From Pseudanabaena sp. UWO311 (GTDB taxonomy: Bacteria > Cyanobacteriota > Cyanobacteriia > Pseudanabaenales > Pseudanabaenaceae), in contig NZ_SJEE01000024.1 of assembly GCF_006937785.1 (NCBI RefSeq), positions 1 to 64,000 of the forward strand: a stretch of 64,000 nt of DNA. The letters run 5' to 3'. A program made the translations under genes and the position numbers. Shown one piece after another: positions 24,904 through 33,986 of this stretch (its first letter is position 1; the number at the start of each line of letters is the position of its first letter). The notes beneath the pieces are model-generated. The model was not told the origin of the DNA, made no database searches, and saw nothing but the letters and a program-made list of their open reading frames with translations.

Positions 24904-27021
24904 ATGACCACGATGACTATTGAAGACGCGATCGCAATTGTTGATTCAGCCTTACAAAACAAGCGCTTAAGTAATATTCAGGAGCAAGTATTTCGCCAAA
25001 CATGGGATGGCAAGACTTATTCTGAGATTGCTGAGTCTTGCGGCTATGACTCCTCTTATATTCGTGATGTTGGTTATCGTCTGTGGAAAATCTTGTCGGA
25101 AGCTTTTGAGGAGAGGGTTACCAAGCATAATCTACAAGTCGTAGTGCGGACTCAATCCAAAAATTTTCAGGTACAAGAAACTCAACTAGATTTAAACCAG
25201 ACGATTGCTCACAACCCTCTGAGCCTCGTTAATCCTCATAATGCTGAGCCGATCGCTATCGATGTTAATGCTAAGCGCTGTGATTGGGGCAATGCGATCG
25301 ATACATCAATTTTTTATGGTCGTACCCAAGAACTTGCTACGGGCAAAAATTGGATAACTAGCGATCGCTGCCGTCTTTTAGGAGTATTCGGCATGGGCGG
25401 GATCGGGAAAACTGCCTTTGCCACTAAGCTAGCGGAACAAGTGCAATCTGAATTTACGCTGATCGCTTGGAAATCCCTACGTAATGCGCCAACTGTAGAA
25501 ACGATGCTTGCAGAATTGGTCTGCTTTTTGACAAATCAAGCGATCTCTACTTTGCCTCAAGATCTAAACAGTCTCTTGGGACTATTCATTCCTGTACTGA
25601 AGCAATCACGCTGCTTGATTGTGTTGGACAATGTCGAGTCAATCCTTCGCAGTGGCGAAATTACCGGGCAGTACAGCGAAGGCTATGAAGGCTATGGCGA
25701 GTTATTTCGTCAAGTTGGGGAAGTGCGTCATCAAAGTTGCTTGATTCTGACCAGCCGCGAAAAACCCCATGATGTGTTGCCTCCCGACAGCAGCGATCGC
25801 ATGGTGCGTTCTCTGCAATTGACTGGCTTAAAAGAAGAAGCGCGACAAATGTTTCAACCAGATTTGGCGAGCGCTTCAGCAACTCGGAAATTGATCGACT
25901 TCTATTGTGGCAATCCCCTCGCATTGACAGTCGTGTCGCGTTCAATCAACAGCATGTTCGATGGTGACATTCAAGAATTTCTCGACCAAGAGGCGAATGT
26001 GTTCGGGGATATTCGTTATCTGCTTGATCAACAGTATGGTCGCCTTTCCGAACGTGAGCAACAGGTGATGTATTGGCTAGCAATCGAGCGTGAACCGATT
26101 ACTACTGACAATCTGCGTCAAGATATTGTGCCAATGATTTCTAAATCACAAATTTTGGAATCAGTGATTTCTTTGCGCTGGCGATCGCTGATCGAGAAGA
26201 ATGCCAACAGCTTCACGCAGCAGCCTGTGGTTATGGAATATATGACCGATCGCTTAGTTGATATGGCATACAATGCGGCGATTGAGCGTAGTCCCGAATT
26301 TTTGATGAGTTATGCTCTCGTCCAACCTCGCGCCGAAGACTACATTCGCGAAACCCAGATTCGTCATATTTTGCAGCCACTTACCAATCGCCTCTTGGCT
26401 TACTACGGCACTGTCGATACTTTGCAGCGCGAATTGCATAGCTTGCTGGAGACTTTACGCGATCGGCAAACAGCAATTGGCTATGCTCAAGGCAATATCA
26501 TGAATCTCCTGAAAGCATCTCAGACTGACCTCACTAAAAGCTTTTGCCGATTCCCAGAACGGGTAACTGAACATTCTGATCTACAAATTTTAGAGAGACT
26601 ACTCGAAAGCGATCGCGCTGGTGGGCTTGCCACATGGGATCATCGGATTCCTTGGGCTAATAATCCTCTCGCTGAGCAAACTTCCGAGACAAAAACCCAA
26701 ATCCGCAGTAAAAATCTTTACTATCAATGGACAGAAGGCTCCCTCGAACAGTTGCAACAGGAACTGAAGCAACAACCTAAATTCCGTAAGAAGTATCATG
26801 CTTGGCTGAACGAGACTGAATTTGCAGCGATAGATGCTGATTTTGAAGCTGTAAAAATCACCGATACGCTCAATCAACCCGTTGATGCAAGATTGGTCTT
26901 TATCAACGAGGTGAAGATTGTCGAGCCGCCTGCTAATCTACCAACTCCAAGCGATCGCCGCGCCCAAGCCAGAAAGAGAAAGCAAGATTTACGAGCCAAT
27001 CGTTCTAAAAAGCTTGGTTAA
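24904..27021 (+). CDS. NB-ARC STAND ATPase with N-terminal VMAP-type HTH
   Basis: 705 residues. Residues ~1-80 (IEDAIAIVDSALQNKRLSNI, then TYSEIAESCGYDSSYIRDVG) are the helix-turn-helix seen at the N-terminus of cyanobacterial vWA-MoxR-associated STAND proteins. The NB-ARC module follows: GVFGMGGIGKTAFA (Walker A, ~160-173), RCLIVLDNVESIL (Walker B), LILTSREKP, and GNPLAL (GxP). Most relatives end in WD40 or TPR sensor repeats; here the ~330 residues after the ATPase show none and end in a Lys/Arg-rich tail. STAND proteins act as signal-triggered switches, often in immunity. ATG at 24904 follows GAGAGGAG by about 9 bases. Confidence 0.85.
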   Translation: MTTMTIEDAIAIVDSALQNKRLSNIQEQVFRQTWDGKTYSEIAESCGYDSSYIRDVGYRLWKILSEAFEERVTKHNLQVVVRTQSKNFQVQETQLDLNQTIAHNPLSLVNPHNAEPIAIDVNAKRCDWGNAIDTSIFYGRTQELATGKNWITSDRCRLLGVFGMGGIGKTAFATKLAEQVQSEFTLIAWKSLRNAPTVETMLAELVCFLTNQAISTLPQDLNSLLGLFIPVLKQSRCLIVLDNVESILRSGEITGQYSEGYEGYGELFRQVGEVRHQSCLILTSREKPHDVLPPDSSDRMVRSLQLTGLKEEARQMFQPDLASASATRKLIDFYCGNPLALTVVSRSINSMFDGDIQEFLDQEANVFGDIRYLLDQQYGRLSEREQQVMYWLAIEREPITTDNLRQDIVPMISKSQILESVISLRWRSLIEKNANSFTQQPVVMEYMTDRLVDMAYNAAIERSPEFLMSYALVQPRAEDYIRETQIRHILQPLTNRLLAYYGTVDTLQRELHSLLETLRDRQTAIGYAQGNIMNLLKASQTDLTKSFCRFPERVTEHSDLQILERLLESDRAGGLATWDHRIPWANNPLAEQTSETKTQIRSKNLYYQWTEGSLEQLQQELKQQPKFRKKYHAWLNETEFAAIDADFEAVKITDTLNQPVDARLVFINEVKIVEPPANLPTPSDRRAQARKRKQDLRANRSKKLG

Positions 27022-27064
27022 ATAAATAGAAAAGCTTCCCAAAGGGAAGCTTTTCTATTTATTT
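27020..27064. terminator. Bidirectional terminator
   Basis: Arms of 21 nt (AAATAAATAGAAAAGCTTCC C and complement) pair perfectly around AAA. The hairpin overlaps the stop codons of both convergent genes and is flanked by A and T runs on each side, so it works in both directions. Confidence 0.9.
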
Positions 27065-27994
27065 AACTTCTGCTAGTAAATTTGCGAGGCGGGGATACTT
27101 TGACATCAAGCCAAAGGTTTCTGGGGAGACGATGTCATAGGTGAAATGGCGTTGCGCTATGCAAAAGCGATCCCATGCGGCGACTTCGATACGGAATAAT
27201 TTGATCACTGTATCAATTAGGAATGGATTTAAACTCAATTGCCAACCAACTTTTAAATTCAAGTATTCACTGAATTGGGCGATTAAATCATTAGCAGTTA
27301 ATTTCTGCATTCCTAAAACTAGACGTGCGGGAGACGAAGGAACTGAAGGCGCAGTCAGGAGATGAGTAACCACTTGAGCAATATCGATCGCATGAACAAA
27401 ATGGAAACTACCATCAGCCTTTAAGAACCTCGCATAAGGGACATATTTAAGAATATCCTTCAGTCCCTTAGAAAGATGGGAATAGGGTTTGTCTGGAGCA
27501 CCACCAAAAACTAGAGTTGGGAAAACGGTAATCAAGCGATCGCGAATTATCGAATTTTCTACAGCTTCAAGACAGGCATGTTTCGAGGCAATATATGGTG
27601 TGCCAATTTGCCCTGCCTCAGGAATAATCTGATTATGGGAATCCAGAATACTGGCTGTGGAGAAATAGATAGCACGTTCGCACACCTGCGGGTCGAGCAT
27701 CGAAAATAGCTCAATGGTTTTATCACGGTTAACCACAAAAGCTTCTTCTCCCCCCCAAGCAGCAGCGGTACTGACAACAAATTCCATCGTGCGAAGTAAG
27801 TCTTTGTGATTACCGATATTCTGCATCGAATCTTCGATGACATGGACGTTAGGGCGATCGCTAATATCAATTTGCAATTTGTTGCGATCGCGCACCAGCA
27901 GATATAGCTCGTAATCAGTTTTGGCTAAGAGCATCTCGATCAAATAATGACCAACACAACCACTAGCACCTGTTATAAAGACTTTTTTCGGCAT
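27059..27994 (-). CDS. NAD(P)-dependent extended SDR
   Basis: 311 residues. The N-terminal Rossmann motif is KKVFITGASGCVGHYLIEML, followed by YFSTASILDSH in the active-site region and YIASKHACLEAVE, giving the Tyr-x3-Lys pair (Y-x-x-S-K). FPTLVFGGAP and FHFVHAIDIAQVV complete the extended SDR pattern. A soluble oxidoreductase or epimerase of unknown substrate. Convergent with the NB-ARC gene and apparently single. Confidence 0.82.
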   Translation of the reverse strand: MPKKVFITGASGCVGHYLIEMLLAKTDYELYLLVRDRNKLQIDISDRPNVHVIEDSMQNIGNHKDLLRTMEFVVSTAAAWGGEEAFVVNRDKTIELFSMLDPQVCERAIYFSTASILDSHNQIIPEAGQIGTPYIASKHACLEAVENSIIRDRLITVFPTLVFGGAPDKPYSHLSKGLKDILKYVPYARFLKADGSFHFVHAIDIAQVVTHLLTAPSVPSSPARLVLGMQKLTANDLIAQFSEYLNLKVGWQLSLNPFLIDTVIKLFRIEVAAWDRFCIAQRHFTYDIVSPETFGLMSKYPRLANLLAEVK

Positions 27995-28124
27995 TCTCTT
28001 AATAGTTCTTGGATTTTAATGAATCAGGTAAAAAAAGCACTGCTTTTATTACCTGATGTTACGTGGAATTTGTTAATGTCACAATTTATTCGCGTCGTGA
28101 TTTACCACAGTACGCTCGTAGGGG

Positions 28125-28186
28125 CTTAGCATTTGCGCCACAATTTTAACCTATCACAAAAAAATCGATCCGCAAATGCTAAGCCC
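28125..28186. repeat. Inverted repeat with GGGCTTAGCATTTGC arms
   Basis: GGGGCTTAGCATTTGC (starting near 28124) pairs with GCAAATGCTAAGCCC (ending near 28186) across ~30 bases. It lies in the 338-base gap (27995-28332) between divergent genes, which otherwise holds no gene that I can support. Confidence 0.75.
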
Positions 28187-28332
28187 TCTAAGCTTTTACA
28201 GACAATTTGTCACTGCGTTGTGAAGTTTTGGGCAAAGCATTCCCAAATGAAGAAAATAGGTTTCCCCAACAGGCTGCTAAATACATTTTTTATTTATGAT
28301 AATGAGGTAACATCCATTTTTACAATTAGGTC

Positions 28333-29247
28333 ATGTCAGATTCGTCAATTAAAATAGCTGTTGTTGGGGATGTTCATGATTTGTGGCAGCCTGTTGAAGA
28401 TCGCTTAGCTCTTCTGTCTTTGGGAGTTGATTTAGTTCTATTTGTTGGGGACTTTGGTAATGAGTCAGTAGAAGTTGTCAGAGTGATCGCCAATCTTGAT
28501 ATCCCGAAAGCGGTTATTTTAGGAAATCATGACGCTTGGTACAGTACCTCAGACAGTAACAAAAACTCTAAAAAAAACGAATGTCCTTACGATCGCACTA
28601 AGGAAGATCGTGTGCAGCAGCAATTAGATATTTTAGGCGAAATGCATGTCGGATACAGTTGGTTAGACTTTCCTGAATTAAAGCTCTCAGTAGTTGGAGC
28701 ACGTCCTTTTAGTTTGGGAAGCTCTATATGGAAAAAAGAAGCTTTTTATCGCGATCGCTATAACATTAAAAATTTTATGGAATCAACTCAACGCATTACT
28801 GAATCTGTTGCCAACGCGGCTTACGAAAACATAATATTTTTAGGTCACAATGGTCCCTATGGATTAGGTAGTGAGGAGCATTCTATTTGTGGCAAAGATT
28901 GGAAAATTGGTGGCGGTGACTATGGTGATCCCGATTTTGCAGAAGCACTTTCTCAATCTTATCAAATGCGAAAAACAGTTCCCTTGGCTACCTTTGGACA
29001 TATGCATCATAGTTTACGCCTCAATTCCCACCGAACTCGTGATGCGATCGCAACTAACGACATGGGGACGATTTTCCTTAATGCTGCTTGTGCTCCGAGA
29101 ATTGTCAAAAATAATGAAGGAGAATACCGTAACTTCTCTATTGTCAGTTTAGAATCTGGACTAATATCCCAAATATCTCTTTTATGGTTAAATTCCTACT
29201 GTCAGATAGTCAGTGAGAAGATTCTTTTCAAGCACAAAATATCGTAG
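28333..29247 (+). CDS. Metallophosphoesterase, TIGR04168-like
   Basis: 304 residues with the calcineurin-like motif series: AVVGDVHDLW (D-x-H), LFVGDFGNE (GD), VILGNHDAWY (GNHD), IFLGHNGPYGLG, and VPLATFGHMHHSL (GHxH). These bind a dinuclear metal centre. The YSTSDSN and GSEEHSICGKDWKIGGGDYG features recall a cyanobacterial and plastid group (TIGR04168) whose substrate is not established. It stands alone between palindromic repeats. The start ATG at 28333 has a poor ribosome-binding site. Confidence 0.87.
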   Translation: MSDSSIKIAVVGDVHDLWQPVEDRLALLSLGVDLVLFVGDFGNESVEVVRVIANLDIPKAVILGNHDAWYSTSDSNKNSKKNECPYDRTKEDRVQQQLDILGEMHVGYSWLDFPELKLSVVGARPFSLGSSIWKKEAFYRDRYNIKNFMESTQRITESVANAAYENIIFLGHNGPYGLGSEEHSICGKDWKIGGGDYGDPDFAEALSQSYQMRKTVPLATFGHMHHSLRLNSHRTRDAIATNDMGTIFLNAACAPRIVKNNEGEYRNFSIVSLESGLISQISLLWLNSYCQIVSEKILFKHKIS

Positions 29248-29324
29248 CGTTTTTTAAATGATCACCTACACATTTGAAAACAAAAAAATAATCCTAGTAA
29301 AAGTTTTAAGTTTTCATCTTGCCT

Positions 29325-29429
29325 ATAGCAATGAAAGAAATGGCTAGGATAAGTCAATCTCCAAATAGAAGTGACGCAAAGCGCCCACTCTATTTGGGTT
29401 TTATGTCTCAAGCAAAACTTTCATTGCTA
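29325..29429. repeat. Nested palindrome, outer arms as in the 1556-1649 copy
   Basis: Outer arms TAGCAATGAAAG (29325-29336) and CTTTCATTGCTA (29418-29429) match those of the element at 1556-1649. The inner hairpin CCAAATAGAAGTG...CACTCTATTTGG surrounds GACGCAAAGCGC but has several mismatches. A further TAGCAAAATGAAAACAGCTA follows at 29433. Confidence 0.8.
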
Positions 29430-29481
29430 CATAGCAAAATGAAAACAGCTATACCTTCGGTCATAATTAAATGATAAATTG

Positions 29482-30243
29482 ATGATCTCGCAGTATTTGG
29501 AGAATGTTATTTTGCGTCAGTTTGCTGTCCTTGGTATGCCCGTTCATATCCATGAAAACTATACAGAATGGCTTGTCCAAAAATTACAAGCTAATCAAGG
29601 TGCTCATGTTGTGACTCTGAATGCAGAAATGACAATGCAGGCACGCAAAAATTCTGCCTTGGCTAAAGTCATTCAACAAGCCGAGTTAGTTGTCCCAGAT
29701 GGAGCTGGGATTGTGCTGTACCTGCGATCGCAAGGTGAAAAAATTAATCGTTGTCCAGGAATTGAACTATCCGAGCAAGTTGTGGAGATTGCAGCCAAGA
29801 AACAATGGCGGATCTTTTTGCTTGGTGGTGCTCCTAATGTTGTCGATAATGTTGTCGATATTTGGCAACAAAAATGGGCTGATATTGCGATCGCGGGAAC
29901 CCATCATGGTTATTTTGATGAAGTACTGGAGCAGCAAGTCTGTGAGCAGTTACATAGCTCTCAACCAGAGCTGATTCTTGTTGGTTTAGGTGTACCGCGC
30001 CAAGAGCTATGGATTCAGAAATATCGCCATCTTAGTCCCAATGCCGTGTGGATTGGCGTAGGTGGTAGTTTTGATATCTGGGCGGGCACAAAAACTCGCG
30101 CTCCTGAGTGGTTTAGCAACAATAATCTAGAGTGGCTATATCGTCTCTATCAAGAGCCTTGGCGGTGGAAGCGAATGCTCTCACTTCCACATTTTGTCTG
30201 GTGTGTCACCAAAGATTCTTTATTCAAAGCCAAGAAAATTTAG
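29482..30243 (+). CDS. WecG/TagA/CpsF family glycosyltransferase
   Basis: 253 residues of GT26 type: VVTLNAEMTMQARKNSAL, LVVPDGAGIVLYLR, RCPGIELSEQVVEIA, then WRIFLLGGAP and LILVGLGVPRQELWIQKY, VWIGVGGSFDIWAGTKTRAP. These enzymes transfer N-acetyl-mannosaminuronic acid, N-acetylmannosamine or similar sugars onto undecaprenyl-linked acceptors at the inner membrane face for polysaccharide assembly. It is slightly longer than usual because of a short N-terminal extension. ATG at 29482 is chosen over the TTG at 29479. No other polysaccharide genes flank it. Confidence 0.92.
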   Translation: MISQYLENVILRQFAVLGMPVHIHENYTEWLVQKLQANQGAHVVTLNAEMTMQARKNSALAKVIQQAELVVPDGAGIVLYLRSQGEKINRCPGIELSEQVVEIAAKKQWRIFLLGGAPNVVDNVVDIWQQKWADIAIAGTHHGYFDEVLEQQVCEQLHSSQPELILVGLGVPRQELWIQKYRHLSPNAVWIGVGGSFDIWAGTKTRAPEWFSNNNLEWLYRLYQEPWRWKRMLSLPHFVWCVTKDSLFKAKKI

Positions 30244-30249
30244 TTTAGC

Positions 30250-30379
30250 AGCCCTGCACTCAAGTGCGGGCTAAGAGCTAAAGTCCACTGAAGTGGACTA
30301 CGGAATGCTTTTAATTAACCCGTTTCAACGGGTTTGAGCTTTTAGCCCGCACTTGAGTGCAGGGCTTGAGTGCAGGGCT
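30250..30379. repeat. Multi-hairpin dispersed repeat
   Basis: Outer arms AGCCCTGCACTCAAGTGCGG (30250-) and CCGCACTTGAGTGCAGGGCT (to ~30366) enclose two further perfect palindromes, AGTCCACTGAAGTGGACT (30282-30299) and AACCCGTTTCAACGGGTT (30318-30335). A partial tandem copy of the outer arm (TTGAGTGCAGGGCT) ends at 30379. It lies between the glycosyltransferase stop and the VOC gene start. Confidence 0.9.
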
Positions 30380-30395
30380 ACTACTTAAAGAGACA

Positions 30396-30788
30396 ATGCA
30401 ACATCACCATACTTCGATTAAAACTGCGGATATTTTTAAGGCGATCTCCTTTTACGAAGCCTTAGGCTTTGAGGTGACTGAGCGCTTTACCGCAGGAATT
30501 ACACTGGCTTGTTGGATGCATGGAGCTGGGACTAATCTGGAACTAATACAAGTTCCTGAGCCAAAGAAGGCTCCTGATGCTTTTGGTGATGAGCATTATG
30601 TGGGTTACTATCACCTATCGTTTCATGTGGAAAATTTGGAAGCTTTTTTGCAAGAACTTGTGAATAAATTAGGGAAGATCAAATTATTATTGCCGCCAAG
30701 AGAGCAAACTATAGGCGATCGCACATATCAAGTTGCTTTTATTGCTGATCCTGATGGATTACCAATAGAGCTAATGGCAAGGCTTTAG
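30396..30788 (+). CDS. VOC family (glyoxalase/bleomycin-resistance-fold) protein
   Basis: About 130 residues from ATG at 30396 (MQHHHTSIKTADIFKAISFY). The pattern HTSIKT-D-x-x-x-x-x-FYEALGFE, GTNLELIQVPE, YYHLSFHVENLEAF and FIADPDGLPIELMA is that of vicinal-oxygen-chelate proteins, with candidate metal ligands His, Glu, His and Glu. Function within the superfamily is unknown. Earlier in-frame starts fall within the dispersed repeat and are unlikely. It ends convergently with the TetR gene, overlapping by four bases. Confidence 0.87.
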   Translation: MQHHHTSIKTADIFKAISFYEALGFEVTERFTAGITLACWMHGAGTNLELIQVPEPKKAPDAFGDEHYVGYYHLSFHVENLEAFLQELVNKLGKIKLLLPPREQTIGDRTYQVAFIADPDGLPIELMARL

Positions 30789-31372
30789 ACCAGTGCATCT
30801 TTAAGCAACTGTCTAATGCTAGCAAATCCCCGTTTGAGACGTTCAGGCTGATCGTAAAGTCGGGCAATTAATAGCACCCCTTCTAGCATGGTCAGAATTT
30901 GTTCTGCTAGTAAATCTGGATCAATGTGATCGCTTAATTGCTCTTTCCCATCTCGTAACATTTGAGCAAATAAGGCTTGCCATTCATCGAAAACCTGTTG
31001 GAGATGAGTACGAAAGGTTTCGTTATACTCGGCTAAATCAACAATTAAGTTTCCCAATAAACATCCTGCACAGTTAATTTCCGCAAGATGTTTTGCTTCA
31101 ATTTTATCAATTGTCAATATGAGCCGTTGAATTGGATCATCAGTAACTTGAGAAGCAGACAGAAAGGCATTTTCTCTGATTTTGTGCCACTGGAAATCAA
31201 TCAGCGCATGGGCGAATTCATCTTTTGATTGGAAGTAGTTATAGAAACTGCCAGACGAAGCTTGAGTAGCAGTAAACAACTCCTTTAAGCCAGTCGATTG
31301 CAAACCCTGACGATGCACAAGATCGATCGCTGAGGTGAGAATATCTTCGCGTGTACGTTTGAGATTTGCCAT
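30785..31372 (-). CDS. TetR/AcrR family transcriptional regulator
   Basis: 195 residues. The N-terminal HTH is clear: RTREDILTSAIDLVHRQGLQ, STGLKELFTATQASSGSFYN, YFQSKDEFAHALI. The C-terminal ligand-binding domain has the INCAGCLLGNLIVDLAE motif typical of the YxaF/AcuR-like group (with Cys). A dimeric DNA-binding repressor; the target may be the convergent VOC gene or itself. It lies 110 bases after cynS on the same strand but is separated from it by a hairpin. Confidence 0.92.
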   Translation of the reverse strand: MANLKRTREDILTSAIDLVHRQGLQSTGLKELFTATQASSGSFYNYFQSKDEFAHALIDFQWHKIRENAFLSASQVTDDPIQRLILTIDKIEAKHLAEINCAGCLLGNLIVDLAEYNETFRTHLQQVFDEWQALFAQMLRDGKEQLSDHIDPDLLAEQILTMLEGVLLIARLYDQPERLKRGFASIRQLLKDALV

Positions 31373-31422
31373 AAACTAACTGATTTTCATATTAGGCATA
31401 GCGTTGAAACTTGTGAGGGGTT

Positions 31423-31458
31423 GCGGTTTTCGTTTTGCCTAGGCAAAATGAAAACCGC
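31423..31458. terminator. Perfect-core hairpin after cynS
   Basis: GCGGTTTTCGTTTTGCCT pairs with AGGCAAAATGAAAACCGC with a single G-T exception and no loop surplus. It is 24 bases past the cynS stop codon and probably ends the cyn transcript. Its arm sequence also appears, decayed, at 29433-29455 and ~200-222. Confidence 0.75.
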
Positions 31459-31482
31459 TATATTTGTTGAGAGGAGGTTATG

Positions 31483-31929
31483 TTACCACTTTTTATAGGC
31501 TAGGAACTTGCCGTTCATCGTGACTTTGACGCGATCGCCTTTGGGATCTTCCACTTTGTCAATATCGAGGGTGAAATCGATCGCACTCATGATGCCATCA
31601 CCAAACTTCTCATGGATGATTTCCTTCATAGGATAGCCATAGACCTGCATGATTTCATAGAAGCGATAAATCAATGGATCGGTGGGTACAACTGGCCCCA
31701 ACCCTTTACTAGGGTAGGAACTTAGAGCCGTGATTATATCTTCCCCTAGTCCTAGTGCTTCAGCGATTTTCGTAGCTTGTTCCACACTAGCGCTATTTTG
31801 GCCATAAAAAAGCGAAGCAATCCACACTTCATCTTGACCTAATAGTTTTTCGAGGTCAACAAAAGTTAAGCCTTTGGCTTTTTTAGCGGCTAATAGAGTT
31901 CGAGTAAAAGATGGAAATTCAACAGTCAT
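31483..31929 (-). CDS. cynS: Cyanase (cyanate hydratase)
   Basis: 148 residues, the family length. Converts cyanate and bicarbonate to ammonia and CO2, giving nitrogen from cyanate. The N-terminal HTH-like part ([20 protein letters not shown]) and the catalytic C-terminal domain are intact: [20 protein letters not shown] holds catalytic Arg and Glu, and [14 protein letters not shown] holds Ser. The family forms decamers. ATG at 31929 is chosen; upstream extension to 31983 would add an unrelated hydrophilic leader. It is the last gene of the cynABDS operon, 76 bases after cynD. Confidence 0.97.
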   Translation of the reverse strand: MTVEFPSFTRTLLAAKKAKGLTFVDLEKLLGQDEVWIASLFYGQNSASVEQATKIAEALGLGEDIITALSSYPSKGLGPVVPTDPLIYRFYEIMQVYGYPMKEIIHEKFGDGIMSAIDFTLDIDKVEDPKGDRVKVTMNGKFLAYKKW

Positions 31930-32004
31930 AATGTTTTTGATGTTTCTAAGTATTTTGTATTGGGAATGTAAAAAATTTTGCATAGCAAATTTTTTTACAT
32001 TTTC

Positions 32005-32880
32005 CTATATTCTTGCAGCTTCAACAGCACGAGTTTCGCGCATAAGATGCTCTTCCATTTCCGCTTTGAGATCATGATATCCCGATTGTTGACCGAGATT
32101 TTCACGCGATCGTGGACGGGGGAAAGGCACATTTAGGATTTCATCAATCCCTGCGGCAGGTCCTCGCTTCATCATCACGATTTTATCAGAGAGCAGCAAG
32201 GCTTCCTCGATACTATGGGTAATCATCACCACAGTTTTACGTTTCTGTTCCCAAATACGAGCTACTTCATCCTGTAGGAATCCACGAGTGAGGGCATCAA
32301 GTGCGCCAAAGGGTTCATCCATCAATAGAATTTGAGGATCGATCGCAAGGGCGCGAGCAATGCCTACCCTCTGTTTCATCCCACCAGATAGCTCATGGGG
32401 ATGCTTTTTCTCAGCTCCTTTTAAGCCAACTAATTCGATATATTCATAAACACGACTTTTGCGATTGGCGAGAGACATTGTAGGATAAACCGTTTCGATC
32501 GCAAAATGTAAGTTCTCGGCAACTGTCAACCAAGGCATCAGAGCATAGTTTTGAAAAACTACACCGCGATCAGGACCTGGGGCGTAAACTTCTTCCCCAT
32601 TGATTAAAATCGCACCACTGGAGGGACTAGTTAAACCTGCAATAAGATTGAGAAGTGTGGATTTACCACATCCAGAGGGACCAATAATCGAGACAAAGGT
32701 ATTGGGCGCAATGTCAAAATTAATATTTGCTAAAGCTACATAATCTTTAGAAGTACGGCGAGTGAGCTTATTGATCAAGCCACTTCTGCCTCGATAGACC
32801 ATTGAAACATCGCAGATGGAAATCTGTGCTTGCTGAGTTGCCATATTTGCAGATGCTTTTTCCATAGAAGACACGATCAT
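32005..32880 (-). CDS. cynD: Cyanate/nitrate-type ABC transporter ATP-binding protein
   Basis: About 291 residues. Walker A is [18 protein letters not shown], the signature is [18 protein letters not shown], and Walker B is [16 protein letters not shown], the exact variant of the NrtD/SsuB/TauB group. ATG at 32880 overlaps the cynB stop (ATGA), so translation is coupled. Together with cynB and cynA it forms the high-affinity importer, and the adjacent cyanase points to cyanate as substrate, although nitrite is also carried by close relatives. Confidence 0.9.
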   Translation of the reverse strand: MIVSSMEKASANMATQQAQISICDVSMVYRGRSGLINKLTRRTSKDYVALANINFDIAPNTFVSIIGPSGCGKSTLLNLIAGLTSPSSGAILINGEEVYAPGPDRGVVFQNYALMPWLTVAENLHFAIETVYPTMSLANRKSRVYEYIELVGLKGAEKKHPHELSGGMKQRVGIARALAIDPQILLMDEPFGALDALTRGFLQDEVARIWEQKRKTVVMITHSIEEALLLSDKIVMMKRGPAAGIDEILNVPFPRPRSRENLGQQSGYHDLKAEMEEHLMRETRAVEAARI

Positions 32881-33734
32881 ACTTCTCTCCCAAATGAAAC
32901 CCAATGTTGAAGCAATCCAAATAGGCGATCGATGACTAAACCGATCGCGCCGATTAAAAGAATCGCTGTAATAATGCTAGTAATACTCAAGTTATTCCAT
33001 TCATTCCAAACGAAGTAACCCACGCCCGTACCACCAATCAGAATTTCCGCAGCCACGATTACCAGCCACGCAATCCCTGCACTAATTCGCATTCCTGACA
33101 CAATACTCGGAGCCGCCGCAGGTAAAATCACCTTCGTAATTGTGCGCCAAGGTGAAGCGCCAAGGGTACGGGTCACATCGATATAGGTTGGATCAACATT
33201 ACTTACGCCGAATTTGGTATTAATCAGAGTCGGCCAAAGACTGGTAATTGCGATTACAAAAATAGCAGTACTTTCTGAATCCTTGATTAGTCCCAAACCA
33301 ATGGGCAGCCACGCTAGAGGTGATACAGGCTTGAGGATTTGGATAAATGGATCGACAGCCTTGGAAACCACGGGAAATAGTCCAATCAGAACTCCTGAAG
33401 GGATCGCGATCGCCGCACCCACGGTAAAGCCAATCGCAACCCGACGTAAACTGGTAATCAAGTGCCAACCAATCCCACGATCATTTGTTCCCTTTACATA
33501 AAATGGGTTGGAAACCCAGCCCCAAAAGTCGGTTAAAGTTTGTGAAGCAGAGGGCATCAGGGGAGAAAACCAACCTTTAACTGCACCTACTTCCCAAAAA
33601 ATCAATATCGAGCTAAGAATCAATAGGAATAGAACAAATGCTTGTAGATCTTGATTAGGCAATATGCTTTGAATTACTGCCATAATTGGGTTTGATCGTG
33701 GTCGAGACTTGGGCATTGAAGGAGAATAGTCCAT
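32877..33734 (-). CDS. cynB: Cyanate/nitrate-type ABC transporter permease
   Basis: 285 residues with about six membrane spans. The N-terminus is short and cytoplasmic ([20 protein letters not shown]). The segment [20 protein letters not shown]-like (here [20 protein letters not shown]) is the EAA loop that contacts the ATPase; [20 protein letters not shown] and [14 protein letters not shown] are typical of NrtB/SsuC permeases. It lies between cynA and cynD in the minus-strand operon and is followed by a four-base overlap with cynD. Confidence 0.92.
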   Translation of the reverse strand: MDYSPSMPKSRPRSNPIMAVIQSILPNQDLQAFVLFLLILSSILIFWEVGAVKGWFSPLMPSASQTLTDFWGWVSNPFYVKGTNDRGIGWHLITSLRRVAIGFTVGAAIAIPSGVLIGLFPVVSKAVDPFIQILKPVSPLAWLPIGLGLIKDSESTAIFVIAITSLWPTLINTKFGVSNVDPTYIDVTRTLGASPWRTITKVILPAAAPSIVSGMRISAGIAWLVIVAAEILIGGTGVGYFVWNEWNNLSITSIITAILLIGAIGLVIDRLFGLLQHWVSFGREV

Positions 33735-33764
33735 AGTTTTCTATCATTTGGATTAATTTAATTG

Positions 33765-33955
33765 AGGCTTGGAGACCAAGCCCCTACAACATGTATGGCT
33801 ACCGTGAACACCCAAGTCGGACTTACCCCCTTTAATTCCCCCTTGCAAAGGGGGAAGACCAGAAATCTTTTTCCCTCCCCTTTGCAAGGGGAAGGTTAGG
33901 GTGGGGTAATCCCCTGAGGTGTTTACAAGGTAGACATGTATGTAGAGATTTGGTA
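33765..33955. repeat. Complex inverted repeat between cynA and cynB
   Basis: The inner part (33825-33907) holds ACCCCCTTTAATTCCCCC, TTGCAAAGGGGGAAGACC and the counter-arm CCCCTTTGCAAGGGGAAGG then GTTAGGGTGGGGTAA. Outer pieces TTGGAGACCAAGCCCCTAC/ACATGTATGG and ACATGTATGTAGAGATTTGG are also inverted. The inner unit recurs, inverted, at 41262-41348. It splits the cyn operon by 250 bases and may modulate stability of the cynA message. Confidence 0.8.
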
Positions 33956-33986
33956 TCCAAATCCTCTTTTCAAGATGATGCAGAAT

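Noticed and set aside
30357-30395. Upstream GTG start for the VOC gene
   Set aside because: It lies inside the multi-hairpin repeat; the ATG at 30396 begins right at the conserved fold.
31930-31983. Longer start for cyanase
   Set aside because: The extra residues do not resemble cyanases, and ATG at 31929 gives the family length.
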